DNA of 22,358 bases from a virus. The position numbers and the translations under genes were made by a program. The stretch spans positions 1 to 22,358 of the IMG/VR virus record IMGVR_UViG_3300042305_001754. The stretch is one strand, 5' to 3'. The notes beneath the pieces were generated by a model. That model saw nothing but the letters and a program-made list of their open reading frames with translations, was not told where the DNA came from and ran no database searches. This document shows positions 6,923 to 17,400 of the stretch, one piece after another; the first letter of the stretch is position 1, and the number at the start of each line of letters is the position of its first letter.

Positions 6923-9873
6923 TAATTGAGACTAAAAGTAAAATTGATACCTACTCTTAAATAGAATGTGTCTTGTGAAAATAACTCATAACAATTCGTA
7001 TTTGAGACGGTAAGTTCATTATTGTTTATATAATAGTTGAATCCGTAATTGTGTAAATCTGTAAGGTAAGTATTCAGAGCATTCAACCAATTTGTTGATG
7101 TTGGAGCATCTGTTGATCCATATCCCTCATAAAACTTTTCCAAAACAATTTGTTCATTTCCAATTTTTAAATCAACATACCACTCTGACACCAAAGTATC
7201 CAAGTTAACTTGTGGATATGTGTATGAGTTTGAAACTAAACAAGCATCAAGCCTATTAGTAAGAATTGAATTGAATGAATTAATTGATGATCCAACCGAC
7301 CAGGGATAAACCGAACATACTACAGTTTCATCGATACAATCTTGTGTGAAGATGTAACATTCAAGCCAGCAGTTCTTACAAGGTACAGGAATAATCTGAC
7401 AACCCCTCTGTCTTCTATAAACAAATTTTTGTCTATTGAATTGAGTATTTTCAAATCTTACGCCTCCGTTCCAAATCGTTGATGATGGAATCATCTGTTC
7501 GATCAATCTCATCCACCTATCACCAATTTGAATGGTGAAATCAATCATTTTTTGATATGTGAATTGATTTGAAGGAACTCCAACCGTACTTTGTGAGTTC
7601 AAATATTTCCAATACAAAGATTGTAAGAGAGGATATCCTGAAGTTTTACCGTCCGTATCATACCATCTATTTGGAACGTTCACCATCTTATTATAGAAGG
7701 TCTGAGCAAATTCAAAGAAAGTTTTTTGTGTCGGCTTCGGATTGATAACAAAGGGATATGGATCACCCGGATATGTTATCGTCAAACCTGTAGATGGAAT
7801 TGGATAATTGTATTGAACTGACATATTCCAAACATCATATTCCAATGGTTTGGCAACATTTAAATTCAGGTCAATATTTTTAGCATTTAAAACAAGTCTA
7901 TCATCACTTACTTGATAATACGCTTCATAACCTGGAACAATACTTCTTCTCAATCCAAGTTGTGTATCCGTCCAACTCTTTTGGTTATCGGCGATTTGTC
8001 TGAGTTGGAAGCCCATACTAATATCAGGGAACGAAGTGAAAGTATCCAAGTACTTGTATCCGTATGAAAAATTCTGATATTTTGTTACGTTCACAGGATT
8101 GGTTCCCGTATAAACCGAAGCCGCCGCGTCAACTTCCAAAGGTGATACGTGATAAGGCGTTCTATCATACCAACCAGCACCTTGTTGATAAAAGAAACTA
8201 CTGTTGTTGGTTGGTGGTTTGGGATACCCCTCATCATCAAACGGGAAATCCGATCTGTATAAGTTTACAAATTGTATCTGTGTGTCAATTGTAAATGCAC
8301 AATATTGAACACCCTGAAATTGATAAACATTCGATGTGTCATAAACAACAACTTCTTCGGCTTTTGAACCACCCGAAATTTCAGACCAATAAGTGTTAAA
8401 TCTGTCAATATTAATTGGACCATCCGCTAAATAAATCGTTTCATTAAATTCAATCATAGAGTCGGGTGCCCCGATCATTCTCAATAAAAATTCAATGGAT
8501 TTTTTTGTTCCTTTAGATTTAAAAAGGTATGCAGAGTTAAGAATTAAATTTCTATAAAATTGAAAGTTAAGTTCTGTTGGTGTGTAATCTCTCGAATATC
8601 CTGAATAAATTGGATTCTTACCTACGTTGAAAATTGAATTCAAAAAGTTTTCGTTTGTGATTTGTGAAACATCTTCACTCCATCCTAACGTTGTTGCTAA
8701 ATTGGATAAGAGTTGGGATGGTATATCACTGTTTGGAAGATTGTAGTGAACTGAATTTATGTATGCTAATCCATCAATAAATCTTTTGAGTTCATCAAAA
8801 CTTCTTCCATATATTTGTAAAACTTTTTCAACCTTTTGATCTTCCGTGTCAAAATCTTTGAAGGCTCCTGTTGTCAAAAATCTTGAAATAAGGTTGGACT
8901 TAAACCTGTCCATTTCCTCCGACAACGCATTTAATTTTTCAAGGTATTGTGTGTAGATATAAGTTCTAATATCTAAGTTCCACTGACCATCTAAAGACCA
9001 AGTCAAATATTCATTACCTGTGTAATTCTGACCATCAGATGTTTGTCTTGGAACCTTGAAAAACGCAGTATATCTCGGGGTAATTAATCTGTTTAATAAG
9101 AATTTTCCGAGTTCGTCAAAATTTTCCGAAAAAACCATTTCGGTTTTGGTGTCATTAAGACGAATAACCAAAGAATCAAAGGTGGATGTAACGCCCGAAA
9201 ATGGATTACCCTCAACGATGAAAGTTATATAACCCGAAGTTAAGTTTTGTGAAGGTGTAAAATCATTTACAGGATATTCAACACCATTTAAAAACAAAGA
9301 ATAATTTATATATGTCGCTGGTAAATTTCTATATTCCGATACCGCCTGTTCTCTTGCTGAGATATTAATCGTGGCATTTTGAGAGAAATCAATATCAAAT
9401 GGATTTTTGATCCTACCAACATTAATCTTAAATTCAGTTTCATTACCGACCGCATCATACGAAATATCATAAGCCGTATTTGCCGATGTATAATCGTAGT
9501 ATAATCCATCAACTTCTAAGGCCGCAGGAAAGAAGTTGATTACCCGTTGGATTGTCGCCGCGAACCTTTTTTGTAAAGACCCGTAAAGTGAATAATTTGT
9601 AACTTCCGATAAATCAAAGTTTGGAACAACACTAAATTCTCTAGCAAATATTTTCTTTGCTTCAGCGACACTGTTGACTTGTAAATCTTCTAAAGAAATA
9701 GGTTTGGAAAAAGATCCAACACTAAATTCTCTATTAGCTTTTTCTACTATACCTCTTGTAAATTCAAAATTACCTTGAGTTAGACCTCCCCCATCCACCA
9801 CCTGAAACCCGACCAAATTGTCCGAGAAGGTGGTGTTTCCATTAGCAGGTACTCTGTAATTTCCTGTAGCCAT
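6922..9873 (-). CDS. Baseplate protein with P2 gpI / gp7-like segment (983 aa)
   Basis: The middle of this large protein resembles the phage tail protein I family of P2, related to the N-terminal part of T4 gp7. A helical stretch at about 310-400 includes LATTLGWSED. It is followed by FQFYRNLILNSAYLFKSKGT and SIEFLLRMIGAP (438-470), the family's pattern of an R..L...A.L.KSKGT helix and a LLR..GAP end. The N-terminal 300 residues and the C-terminal part are rich in beta-type sequence. Around 825-850 lies a Cys cluster (CQIIPVPCKNCWLEC, then two more Cys) that might bind metal or form disulphides. In P2, gpI follows gpW and gpJ and links the wedge to the fibre. Here it comes after gp25- and gp6-like genes, though with five genes between. 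Both flanking junctions are 1-nt TAATG overlaps. The gpI relation is a pattern match from memory, not an alignment. Confidence 0.8.
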   Translation of the reverse strand: MATGNYRVPANGNTTFSDNLVGFQVVDGGGLTQGNFEFTRGIVEKANREFSVGSFSKPISLEDLQVNSVAEAKKIFAREFSVVPNFDLSEVTNYSLYGSLQKRFAATIQRVINFFPAALEVDGLYYDYTSANTAYDISYDAVGNETEFKINVGRIKNPFDIDFSQNATINISAREQAVSEYRNLPATYINYSLFLNGVEYPVNDFTPSQNLTSGYITFIVEGNPFSGVTSTFDSLVIRLNDTKTEMVFSENFDELGKFLLNRLITPRYTAFFKVPRQTSDGQNYTGNEYLTWSLDGQWNLDIRTYIYTQYLEKLNALSEEMDRFKSNLISRFLTTGAFKDFDTEDQKVEKVLQIYGRSFDELKRFIDGLAYINSVHYNLPNSDIPSQLLSNLATTLGWSEDVSQITNENFLNSIFNVGKNPIYSGYSRDYTPTELNFQFYRNLILNSAYLFKSKGTKKSIEFLLRMIGAPDSMIEFNETIYLADGPINIDRFNTYWSEISGGSKAEEVVVYDTSNVYQFQGVQYCAFTIDTQIQFVNLYRSDFPFDDEGYPKPPTNNSSFFYQQGAGWYDRTPYHVSPLEVDAAASVYTGTNPVNVTKYQNFSYGYKYLDTFTSFPDISMGFQLRQIADNQKSWTDTQLGLRRSIVPGYEAYYQVSDDRLVLNAKNIDLNLNVAKPLEYDVWNMSVQYNYPIPSTGLTITYPGDPYPFVINPKPTQKTFFEFAQTFYNKMVNVPNRWYDTDGKTSGYPLLQSLYWKYLNSQSTVGVPSNQFTYQKMIDFTIQIGDRWMRLIEQMIPSSTIWNGGVRFENTQFNRQKFVYRRQRGCQIIPVPCKNCWLECYIFTQDCIDETVVCSVYPWSVGSSINSFNSILTNRLDACLVSNSYTYPQVNLDTLVSEWYVDLKIGNEQIVLEKFYEGYGSTDAPTSTNWLNALNTYLTDLHNYGFNYYINNNELTVSNTNCYELFSQDTFYLRVGINFTFSLN

Positions 9874-10781
9874 TAACTAATTATTGTATTGAAGTTCTTA
9901 CTAAAATCAATATTGTCACCTCTATTCTGACGAACCTCATAAAGAAGTTCACTAAATTCGTTTCTGATTTCGAACAAGTTGTATTGTTTGTAAATATTGT
10001 TATCAGAATCATAGATTGTGTAAATACCGTCCTCAATAGATTTGGTCTGATTTCCGTAAAGAGCGAGAGCCAAGGTAGATGCGTCGTGTTCAACGAGTTC
10101 TATCTCAATAGTTTGAGGATCAAAGAAGGTATTTGTGATGATAATACTTTGATTTGGCTGTCCAATAAATGGAACGGCTGAAGGTTTGTTTGTTGGTGCC
10201 GCCGATGGTGTAAGAGTCAAAAACATAAGGTTTGAACTACCATCAACGTATCTATAACGGATCGCCTTTTCTGATGTATTTGTAAGATTGGTCACAACGG
10301 GTTCACAGAAGAAAGATGAGGTTACAATCCTAAAGAAGTTAGGAATTTTTGTTCCATCACTATTCAAATATTCAACTCTAAATCCAACCAATCCTTGATT
10401 AATAAACTTATTCCTGAATTGTTGTGGAACATTATTTAAGTCAATTACAATACCATTCACATTTGGTAATGCGGATAACACACCACAATCGGTGATCAAA
10501 GTTCTTATTTCAATTGGACGAACAACCAATGTATAAATACCTAAAGCATTGAACTCTTCGGCAGGAAGTTGTAAATTATAAAGTCCACCAATTACTTCAA
10601 TATTTGGATTTCCTCCTGTTGCTGTATTGTGAAAATACGGAGTTAGAATGGAAGGAGCATTCAACTTTTTTAAGGTGAAATTATTTGTTACATCCCTTGA
10701 TTCGGTATATAACAAAATGATCTCAACATCTTCGGGTGATACATCCGAAGGTCTTATTGTTCCGTAACTACCTAATGCCAT
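9873..10781 (-). CDS. Unrecognised baseplate/tail structural protein (302 aa)
   Basis: I do not recognise this 302-aa soluble protein. It begins MALGSYGTIRPSDVSPEDVE, then has a beta-rich segment with LPAEEFNALGIYTLVV (about 74-89) that reads like an Ig-type strand pair, and a charged C-terminus ending DNIDFSKNFN. There is no signal peptide, membrane helix or Cys cluster. The start lies inside the last codons of the 364-aa gene (14-nt overlap), preceded by AAGG four bases before the ATG, the nearest thing to a Shine-Dalgarno site among the starts I checked. Its stop overlaps the next start by 1 nt. Because it lies between wedge-type genes in a fully coupled block, a baseplate or tail-end role is the best inference. 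Confidence 0.8.
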   Translation of the reverse strand: MALGSYGTIRPSDVSPEDVEIILLYTESRDVTNNFTLKKLNAPSILTPYFHNTATGGNPNIEVIGGLYNLQLPAEEFNALGIYTLVVRPIEIRTLITDCGVLSALPNVNGIVIDLNNVPQQFRNKFINQGLVGFRVEYLNSDGTKIPNFFRIVTSSFFCEPVVTNLTNTSEKAIRYRYVDGSSNLMFLTLTPSAAPTNKPSAVPFIGQPNQSIIITNTFFDPQTIEIELVEHDASTLALALYGNQTKSIEDGIYTIYDSDNNIYKQYNLFEIRNEFSELLYEVRQNRGDNIDFSKNFNTIIS

Positions 10782-11862
10782 CCTTATTTAATTTAAAATA
10801 TTTATAACCGTATTTGGATAAGTCCCCAAGGTTGTCCACTTCACCAAGTCTTTCAAGTGATTCCAATCCTGAAGCTTTATCTCTTTCAATAAATACATTT
10901 GATTGTATTTCCGGTTGACTAACAAACCCAATTAATCTTTCATCTTTAGTTACAAGTGTTGTTTGTAAATTATTTGAGTCTAATCCACTTGAATTTATAA
11001 AGAATATCGTCTGTCCGTTGGGGTAATCGTAGTAATCCACACCTTCAATAGTATAAGAAGTATAGAGTGGATTTATAGAGTTAATCTGACCATAAACACC
11101 TGAGTTTTTTACCAAAGGTTGCCCCACCGGATATTTGTTACTTCCGTATCTACGGAGTTCATTAATTCTTGATTTTGTTTCACCCGAGATCACAAATGGT
11201 GTCGCCACAAAATTTGATGAGAATTCTGAAGACGCATTAAAGTTTGAATCTTCTGTGAAGATATATTGTGCGTTTATCGGAATACCCGACCAACTTCCTG
11301 AATTTGGAACAAAGTATATTGTTCCTGTAGGATCCGGAACAGGGGCGGGATAATAGGGTATCTGTATTGTTTTTTCAACTATAGATGTTCCCCACTGATT
11401 TTGTTGTGTTATTTTAACAACATACTTAAGATTTGTATTTGGATATGTATGACTTAAAACATCAAATGAATTTGTTGTTTCATTAAAAACAAATGTTTCA
11501 TTCGTAGTTCCATCACCCCAATCGACAACATATGGAGCATCTTTTAGAAAACTTTTGAATTCAACATCAGAAGTATTTTTTACAAATAGAACATAAGGAT
11601 TGCTTGAAAAATACATCACAAAGTTGTTTAATACATCTTTTTGCAGGATAAATCCATCAAATTCAGAATAAAAACCCAAGTCTTTTACATTCTTTGTTAA
11701 GTAAATCGGGACGGTCATTCCTGTATAATAAGAAGCTCCGTTTGTTCCTCCCGAAAGAACTTCGGTCATACCCGAATAGTAACCTATTTGTTCACCATCA
11801 TAGGTAACATCAAAAACTTTTTGTTTGATAACTTCGGGTGATATTTTGATTTTTCTAAACAT
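10768..11862 (-). CDS. Structural protein with PKD-like domain (364 aa)
   Basis: Residues about 95-168 carry a PKD-type signature: VVDWGDGTT (112-120), then SHTYPNTNLKYVVKI (137-151). This corresponds to the family's WDFGDG and HTY...G.Y.V motifs. PKD domains are beta-sandwiches that serve as spacers or protein/glycan-binding modules in Bacteroidota surface proteins and occur in some phage appendages. The N-terminal 90 residues begin MFRKIKISPEVIKQK and include two similar YYSGMT / YYTGMT segments. The C-terminal 100 residues are unassigned and end in a basic, Tyr-rich tail. It overlaps the 267-aa stop by 1 nt (TAATG) and the 302-aa start by 14 nt. At 364 aa it is close in size to T4 gp8 (334 aa), but I see no motif that supports that identity. 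Confidence 0.83.
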   Translation of the reverse strand: MFRKIKISPEVIKQKVFDVTYDGEQIGYYSGMTEVLSGGTNGASYYTGMTVPIYLTKNVKDLGFYSEFDGFILQKDVLNNFVMYFSSNPYVLFVKNTSDVEFKSFLKDAPYVVDWGDGTTNETFVFNETTNSFDVLSHTYPNTNLKYVVKITQQNQWGTSIVEKTIQIPYYPAPVPDPTGTIYFVPNSGSWSGIPINAQYIFTEDSNFNASSEFSSNFVATPFVISGETKSRINELRRYGSNKYPVGQPLVKNSGVYGQINSINPLYTSYTIEGVDYYDYPNGQTIFFINSSGLDSNNLQTTLVTKDERLIGFVSQPEIQSNVFIERDKASGLESLERLGEVDNLGDLSKYGYKYFKLNKDGIR

Positions 11863-12665
11863 TATGAATTGACATATTCATAGAATTTAATTGGACTCAT
11901 GGTAGTTCCTGCTCTAAAATCATTATTGAATGAAGATAATGTGTATGTGTACTTGTCATAATTGAGGTTAACCTTATAGAAAAAGTTATCCTCAGGATTG
12001 AAGTTTGAGTTGTTTCCTGAAATAGATGACTGTGATTTGTTCAAAAACCTGACAAACTCACCCGTCTTACCATTAAAGAATTTTGCACTCATATAAAATT
12101 CAGTTAAACCTAACACTTCAGGATCTCTTAACCAATAAATAAAATATCCTTCTTTATCACCAATAAAATCCAACTGATAATTTGGTATTCTGACCTCCAC
12201 TTCGTCACCGTTTTGTAAGGTAACCGGTTCAAACTTCCCTTGTTGGACGGGTAATATAATTGTCAAATAAACTTTTTGAGTTTCTTTGTTCTTGGAATCA
12301 TAAAGATCCAATTTAAAGAATGAATTTGTAAAAGAATTTGCATAATAATACAACTCGTCGTTGGTAAAATCGGTGGTATATGTATTTTTCCAATATGTTG
12401 CGTTATTTCCAACATTTTGTATTGGAACTGCGTTATCAAAAAAATAAAACTGATAGTTGGTGCTCGTCAGAGATAACCCATATGGTTCGTGAGAAAAACG
12501 AGCAATTTCATAATCTTTGGGTGGGTTAATAATCTCTTGAATAATTTCATCGGTATAGACATCCACCATCTGCTGACGACCATACGGATCAAACTTAACC
12601 TCCAAAGGAATTGTAAGTTTTTTGGAGATGTTATCTCGTGTTATTTTAAATTTATTGACAGTCAT
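11862..12665 (-). CDS. Unrecognised baseplate/tail structural protein (267 aa)
   Basis: I do not recognise this 267-aa protein. It starts MTVNKFKITRDNISKKLTIP and is rich in Tyr, Phe and Asn. It includes a predicted strand-rich centre (QKVYLTIILPVQQGKF, about 130-145) and a segment GYFIYWLRDPEVLGLTEFYM (174-193). There is no signal peptide or transmembrane helix. The start lies 14 nt inside the end of the 587-aa gene, and the stop overlaps the 364-aa start by 1 nt. Tight coupling to both neighbours suggests these products are made in fixed proportion and assemble together, probably in the baseplate; this is inference from position only. Confidence 0.8.
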   Translation of the reverse strand: MTVNKFKITRDNISKKLTIPLEVKFDPYGRQQMVDVYTDEIIQEIINPPKDYEIARFSHEPYGLSLTSTNYQFYFFDNAVPIQNVGNNATYWKNTYTTDFTNDELYYYANSFTNSFFKLDLYDSKNKETQKVYLTIILPVQQGKFEPVTLQNGDEVEVRIPNYQLDFIGDKEGYFIYWLRDPEVLGLTEFYMSAKFFNGKTGEFVRFLNKSQSSISGNNSNFNPEDNFFYKVNLNYDKYTYTLSSFNNDFRAGTTMSPIKFYEYVNS

Positions 12666-14415
12666 CTGACAGAGGTTGATAAATAACTTGGGTAAAGCTT
12701 TTATTTGTTCTTCCTTCAGGGATTAATTTGAATATAAAATCCCTGAATACATAGTTTGCACCGTTAGAAAATGGATAATCCACCCCGTTTCCATCTTGAT
12801 CAATAAATCCCGGATCATATAGATCCCTCCAAATCCACTTGTTATAGTTTTTGGAGTAATATGCCCAATATGGTAAGTTATCAATACCTGTTTGACCATT
12901 GAAGTTTTCAACGTAGGTTGAAAAACTTCTCAATGGAATTTCAAAGTGGGGTTTGTAATAATATCCACTCGCATTTTCAGGTGTAGAACTGGTCGGAAAT
13001 ACCGTTTCATTGAAATTTATCTTATGATAATTTTCAGAGATTACAAATTCAGTTTGAGTTAATTTATTAAACTCACAAAAATCACCAACCAAAGTGTCCG
13101 TAACACCCAAAGGTAAATTATAATAAAATACAAAGTTAGCACCTCCTCCAACATTATTACCAACACCTGTCTTTCCTGCTTTACCACCAGTTGACCCATT
13201 AGATTGTTGATACGATCCAACCCTTAAAGGTAAAACCGCATCCAAGTTTGTATCGGTCCACCACGAATTTGTTCCACCACTTGTAATATTAAAATCCCAC
13301 CCTGTCTTTAATCCACCCCTATTCTGATTTGGTATTTTTGGTTTGTTAAAATACCCCGCATACCCCTTATTAATAATCGTATAAAATAATTTTGTTACGG
13401 GGAGTCCGTTATTGTCAGTAATACCTGTGATAACAACATCTTTTGTTGAAATTAAGGAATAAGATTGAGTCGCATTTTTAATTGAAATTCTCCTTACATT
13501 GTTTGGTGTCAATGCCGCATATTCAAGTTTTTTATCAGGATTAAATCCGTTAAGTTCAAAACCTGACTTAACCACATTTATATCGTCGTTGGTTACCAAA
13601 ACTTTATGTTCACGACAATAGTAAATTGAAGTTGTTTCTTCTATATTTTGTGGATCAATAACTTTTTTAAATGTTCCAAGATCACCTTCGTTGAAGGTCG
13701 TTCCATATCCAATATCGTAAATTGCGAACTTATATATTTCACTTTCAAAGTTTCCATCACCAAGTGAATAAACAGGGAATATATTTTTTCCATTAAAAGT
13801 GACGGGTAGTAAAACATAATTTTGTTTGGTTAAATTATGTGGAACAGGACATTCAAATAAAATCAAAGGTTTACCCTGTAACTTAATTTTTTTTATCATA
13901 TAAGGAATACCAGTACTCGCCGAAAAATTCAAAACAAATCCATCACCGGCAATATATGACATTTTACTATCAACATTTTTATGTGGATAGGTAACCGCAA
14001 AAGACCAATTATAGGAATATGCCGATACGGGTTTAAAATCTACATGTGTATTTGTTGTGTCATTTCTAAAGAAATCAAATTCATAGTATTGTGGATATCC
14101 TCCCCAAGGCTGCGTTCCTTCAACAGAACTTTCAGGGTTAACATAATATAAATTATTTTTAAAAGAATTGAAATTTGTTGTTCCACTGATCGTGTTATTC
14201 ATAACAAACTGAAATTTAGAAGACAATCTATATTTCAGAGTTGAATTTCTCTCTGTGACATATTGTTCTTGAAGACTTAAAACTCGTGTTTGTTCCCCTT
14301 GAACATAATTACGAGAAGATTGATTCAGGGTTAAAGGATAGGTAAACCCATCATTAACACCCCCAACAAATTGAAAGTTGGGTGGAACAATAGATATGTT
14401 ATCGTAGGTATTCAA
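12652..14415 (-). CDS. Unrecognised baseplate/tail structural protein with TTG start (587 aa)
   Basis: I cannot name a family for this 587-aa soluble protein. It is rich in Tyr, Asn and Gly, with a flexible Gly/Asn stretch near 400-420 (GGKAGKTGVGNNVGGG) and an aromatic C-terminal segment near 500-560 (LPYWAYYSKNYNKWIWRDLY). The reading frame has no ATG before residue 72 and a TAG six codons upstream. The TTG that overlaps the TGA of the 1800-aa gene (TTGA, 4-nt overlap) is therefore the most likely start. It would be the only non-ATG start in the window, plausible where re-initiation at the upstream stop delivers ribosomes. Position between the 1800-aa gene and other coupled genes points to a baseplate part. 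Confidence 0.82.
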   Translation of the reverse strand: MNTYDNISIVPPNFQFVGGVNDGFTYPLTLNQSSRNYVQGEQTRVLSLQEQYVTERNSTLKYRLSSKFQFVMNNTISGTTNFNSFKNNLYYVNPESSVEGTQPWGGYPQYYEFDFFRNDTTNTHVDFKPVSAYSYNWSFAVTYPHKNVDSKMSYIAGDGFVLNFSASTGIPYMIKKIKLQGKPLILFECPVPHNLTKQNYVLLPVTFNGKNIFPVYSLGDGNFESEIYKFAIYDIGYGTTFNEGDLGTFKKVIDPQNIEETTSIYYCREHKVLVTNDDINVVKSGFELNGFNPDKKLEYAALTPNNVRRISIKNATQSYSLISTKDVVITGITDNNGLPVTKLFYTIINKGYAGYFNKPKIPNQNRGGLKTGWDFNITSGGTNSWWTDTNLDAVLPLRVGSYQQSNGSTGGKAGKTGVGNNVGGGANFVFYYNLPLGVTDTLVGDFCEFNKLTQTEFVISENYHKINFNETVFPTSSTPENASGYYYKPHFEIPLRSFSTYVENFNGQTGIDNLPYWAYYSKNYNKWIWRDLYDPGFIDQDGNGVDYPFSNGANYVFRDFIFKLIPEGRTNKSFTQVIYQPLSDDCQ

Positions 14416-17400
14416 TTCCCGTATTTTCTAATAAATAAATCCAAAGCTGAATTTCCGACCCTTGTTCCAAAATAAAAATGGAATGGAGCACCTATTAGGT
14501 TTCTGTTATCAGGTTCTGAGATCAGTTGTAAAGCACCAAGATCAAATCTTGGATTTCCGTTTTGATCATAAATTGCAAACAATCCTTCACCTAACTCTTG
14601 GTTGAAATAGTCTGATGTTGCATTTGTAAAATCCAAGTTTTGGTAACCATTAGCCAAAAATGGTGTTTGAGTAACCCAATTGTTTCCCTCAGATCCGAAC
14701 CAAGTGGTGGAGTTATACGGTGCACCATACTTTCTTTCCCATCTATAGAACGGAACGTGTTGAGTGTGAGGATATCCGAAATTAATGTATGGTAAAACAC
14801 CGGGTGTGACAATTTTTCTGACCGAGGTGTCACCTGTAAACATTACCGAGAATACATAATTTTGATAATTGTTTGACTCGGGGGCATTCGCAACACCGAA
14901 TTCAATTTGGTTGTAGTTATAATTGGTCCCCAAGAAGGGTTTAACTCCAAGCTCGGATTGGAAGGAAGCAAGTTGTGTAAAGTCACCATCCATCCTCTTA
15001 TCAGGTCTTGTAAAGAACTGATTAATTAAACCCTGATTGTTTGACAGAGCTCTCCAACCATTAAAGTTAATCATCCTTGAGATAACAAAGAAGTTCAAAA
15101 GATCTTCTATAGGTTGGAAAGTTGTTGTCTTGAGGTTGTTTACATTATACCCTTCAAAATCATCTGAAAAACAAACAAACTTCATAAACTCATCCTTCGG
15201 ACCCAAATCCATAATCGTGGTTGGTCTTCCGAGTTGTTTGATATTCGCACCTTGATAAAGACCATTTCCTTTTTCAGGGCCAGGTTTTCCAACAAAAGAT
15301 CCTCCAAATTGATTTTCTTGAACAACCCAAGGTGATGATCTATAATAAAAACTATTCGTTTGATCGTTAAACGCAATAAGATCCTTACAATATGAATAAT
15401 AGGGTTGGTTATCAGAGTCATAGAAGGTATTCATCTGAAAGGTGGGCATAAACAAAGTTCCGTTTACCCAATTATTAATAAAATCCAAAGAAAACACATC
15501 ACGACAAAGTGCAAATGATATGGTAAATCTTTGTCTCCACTCGTTAAAATCTTGAATGTCTTCGGCAATTTTTAAAAGTCTATTGAATAACCTATAACAA
15601 CCATTTTGAACTTCATCTGGGTTACATCCGTTTGGATTGTCTTCCTCGTCACTTATCTGTATATCACCGTTCTCATCGATATAATAGCAATCCAACTCTC
15701 TCATTCCCTCACATTGGAAAGAACGTATTAAATTTGTCATTCCTGACCAAGCTGGATCATTCGCTTCATCCATTTCCTCAATGAAATCTTCATACGCACC
15801 TGAATCACCAGCAACACCAGTTGAACCCGCAACTTGGTAAACCCCCTGTAATATAGAAGCTTCGGTCGTCAGAGTTCCCTCAGAAACACTTCCATAATTT
15901 GCAATATAGAAGTTACTATTTTGGTGTAGAGCAAATCTATTGTCATATACACTAATTGGTGATGATGAGTCAGGTAAATTTGAGTTGAAAATTAGTGTGG
16001 TCATACCCCCTTCACCATCGGAAAAAGAACCTTGCTCAGTTGTTGAGATAGGGAGACGGTCACTACGAAACACTAAACCTCGACTATTACTATATGTTAT
16101 TTCAGGTAATCCATATTGTTTATAACTATAAGACAATAACCTAGAAAGAAATGGATTTGGTGCTTTTGTGTTCGGTAAAGAACATGTATTACTATTACCG
16201 TCCCATATAGAACCTTGATTGGCATAGTAACTCGGTATGTTTATTAAAGTCGAAGACATAAATGAATTCCCTTCTATGTTAATTGGAAAATTGTTGTCTA
16301 AGAAGGTTGTAGGTTTAAATCCAAATGAATAGTTGTAGTAAAACTGATCAGGATTAGTCGGTGTGGTTGTGGGTCCTTGTGAATATAGATATCCCCCCGT
16401 CCCTAAATGACCGGGTTGTAGTATTGTCCCACTATAAACTAAACCACTACTATCTACTGTTGTAGACACATAATCTAATTCATAACTTACATTCTTACCG
16501 GCATCCAAATAAAACTGATGTAAGTTACTCGTGAATGATTCATACGGCTGAGTTGGTAACTCTCCTGACTTACCTCCACTTGGGGTATAACCCCTCAGGA
16601 AAGAATTATAAAATAAATTGTTTAAAGGGAGATTAAAATTTTGATCAAAAATATGCGGAGTTGCTGTTGTGTAACTGTATGTAGGTCCAGGAATTGGGGC
16701 AACTCCGAATGGTGGTTGATTGATAAATGTAATGTCATTCGAAGGTGTTGCTTGAATGGGTATATTCAATTTAAATTGACCTGTAACAACAGCTCCTTCC
16801 AATCCCCAACCATCTTTTCCAATAATCCTTGATAAATCATATGTTATCTCCTGTGCCGGAGTGTGAGGATCAACACCTCTAATTAAGAATGCGACCTCCA
16901 AGTTTTCCCAATCCTCAATGAATTTCAAAGGAGTTAAGAATTTTGAAACAGAACAATTACATTGTTTATTATCATTCAACCAATCAATAATATCATAATA
17001 TTCATTTTCTGCGGAATTATCACCAGGTATACTCGATGAATTTTCTTCATACCATTTGTATATTCTCAAATTGATTAATTGTTGGTGTAATAAGAATTCA
17101 TTAACAAAATTATTTTCAATTACAGGATCATCCCCAATAGTACTATTCAACTGTAATAATTCTGAAACTTTGAATTTTTTAACAACTTGAAAATATTCTA
17201 TATCGGTAGGATACTCAAAGGTATAGGTCTGATTTGGTATATTTATGTTGAAATTTGCCGAGAGTGATTCGTTATTTTGATCGTTGAAATTTGCATAATT
17301 TATTGTTTTTACCACACCAGAACCTATTGTAGGTACAAAATTAGTAGCAAATAAGTTTGGATCATTTGATTGGGTTGGATCTTGAAATACTAATAAACTT

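Noticed and set aside
10782-10815. TATAAATA on the coding strand before the 302-aa gene
   Set aside because: It lies inside the last codons of the 364-aa gene (Tyr-Lys-Tyr), where the sequence is explained by coding.
15645-15685. EF-hand-like calcium loop (DENGDIQISDEE) in the 1800-aa protein
   Set aside because: The Gly is at loop position 4 instead of 6, and no flanking helix pair or second loop is evident.
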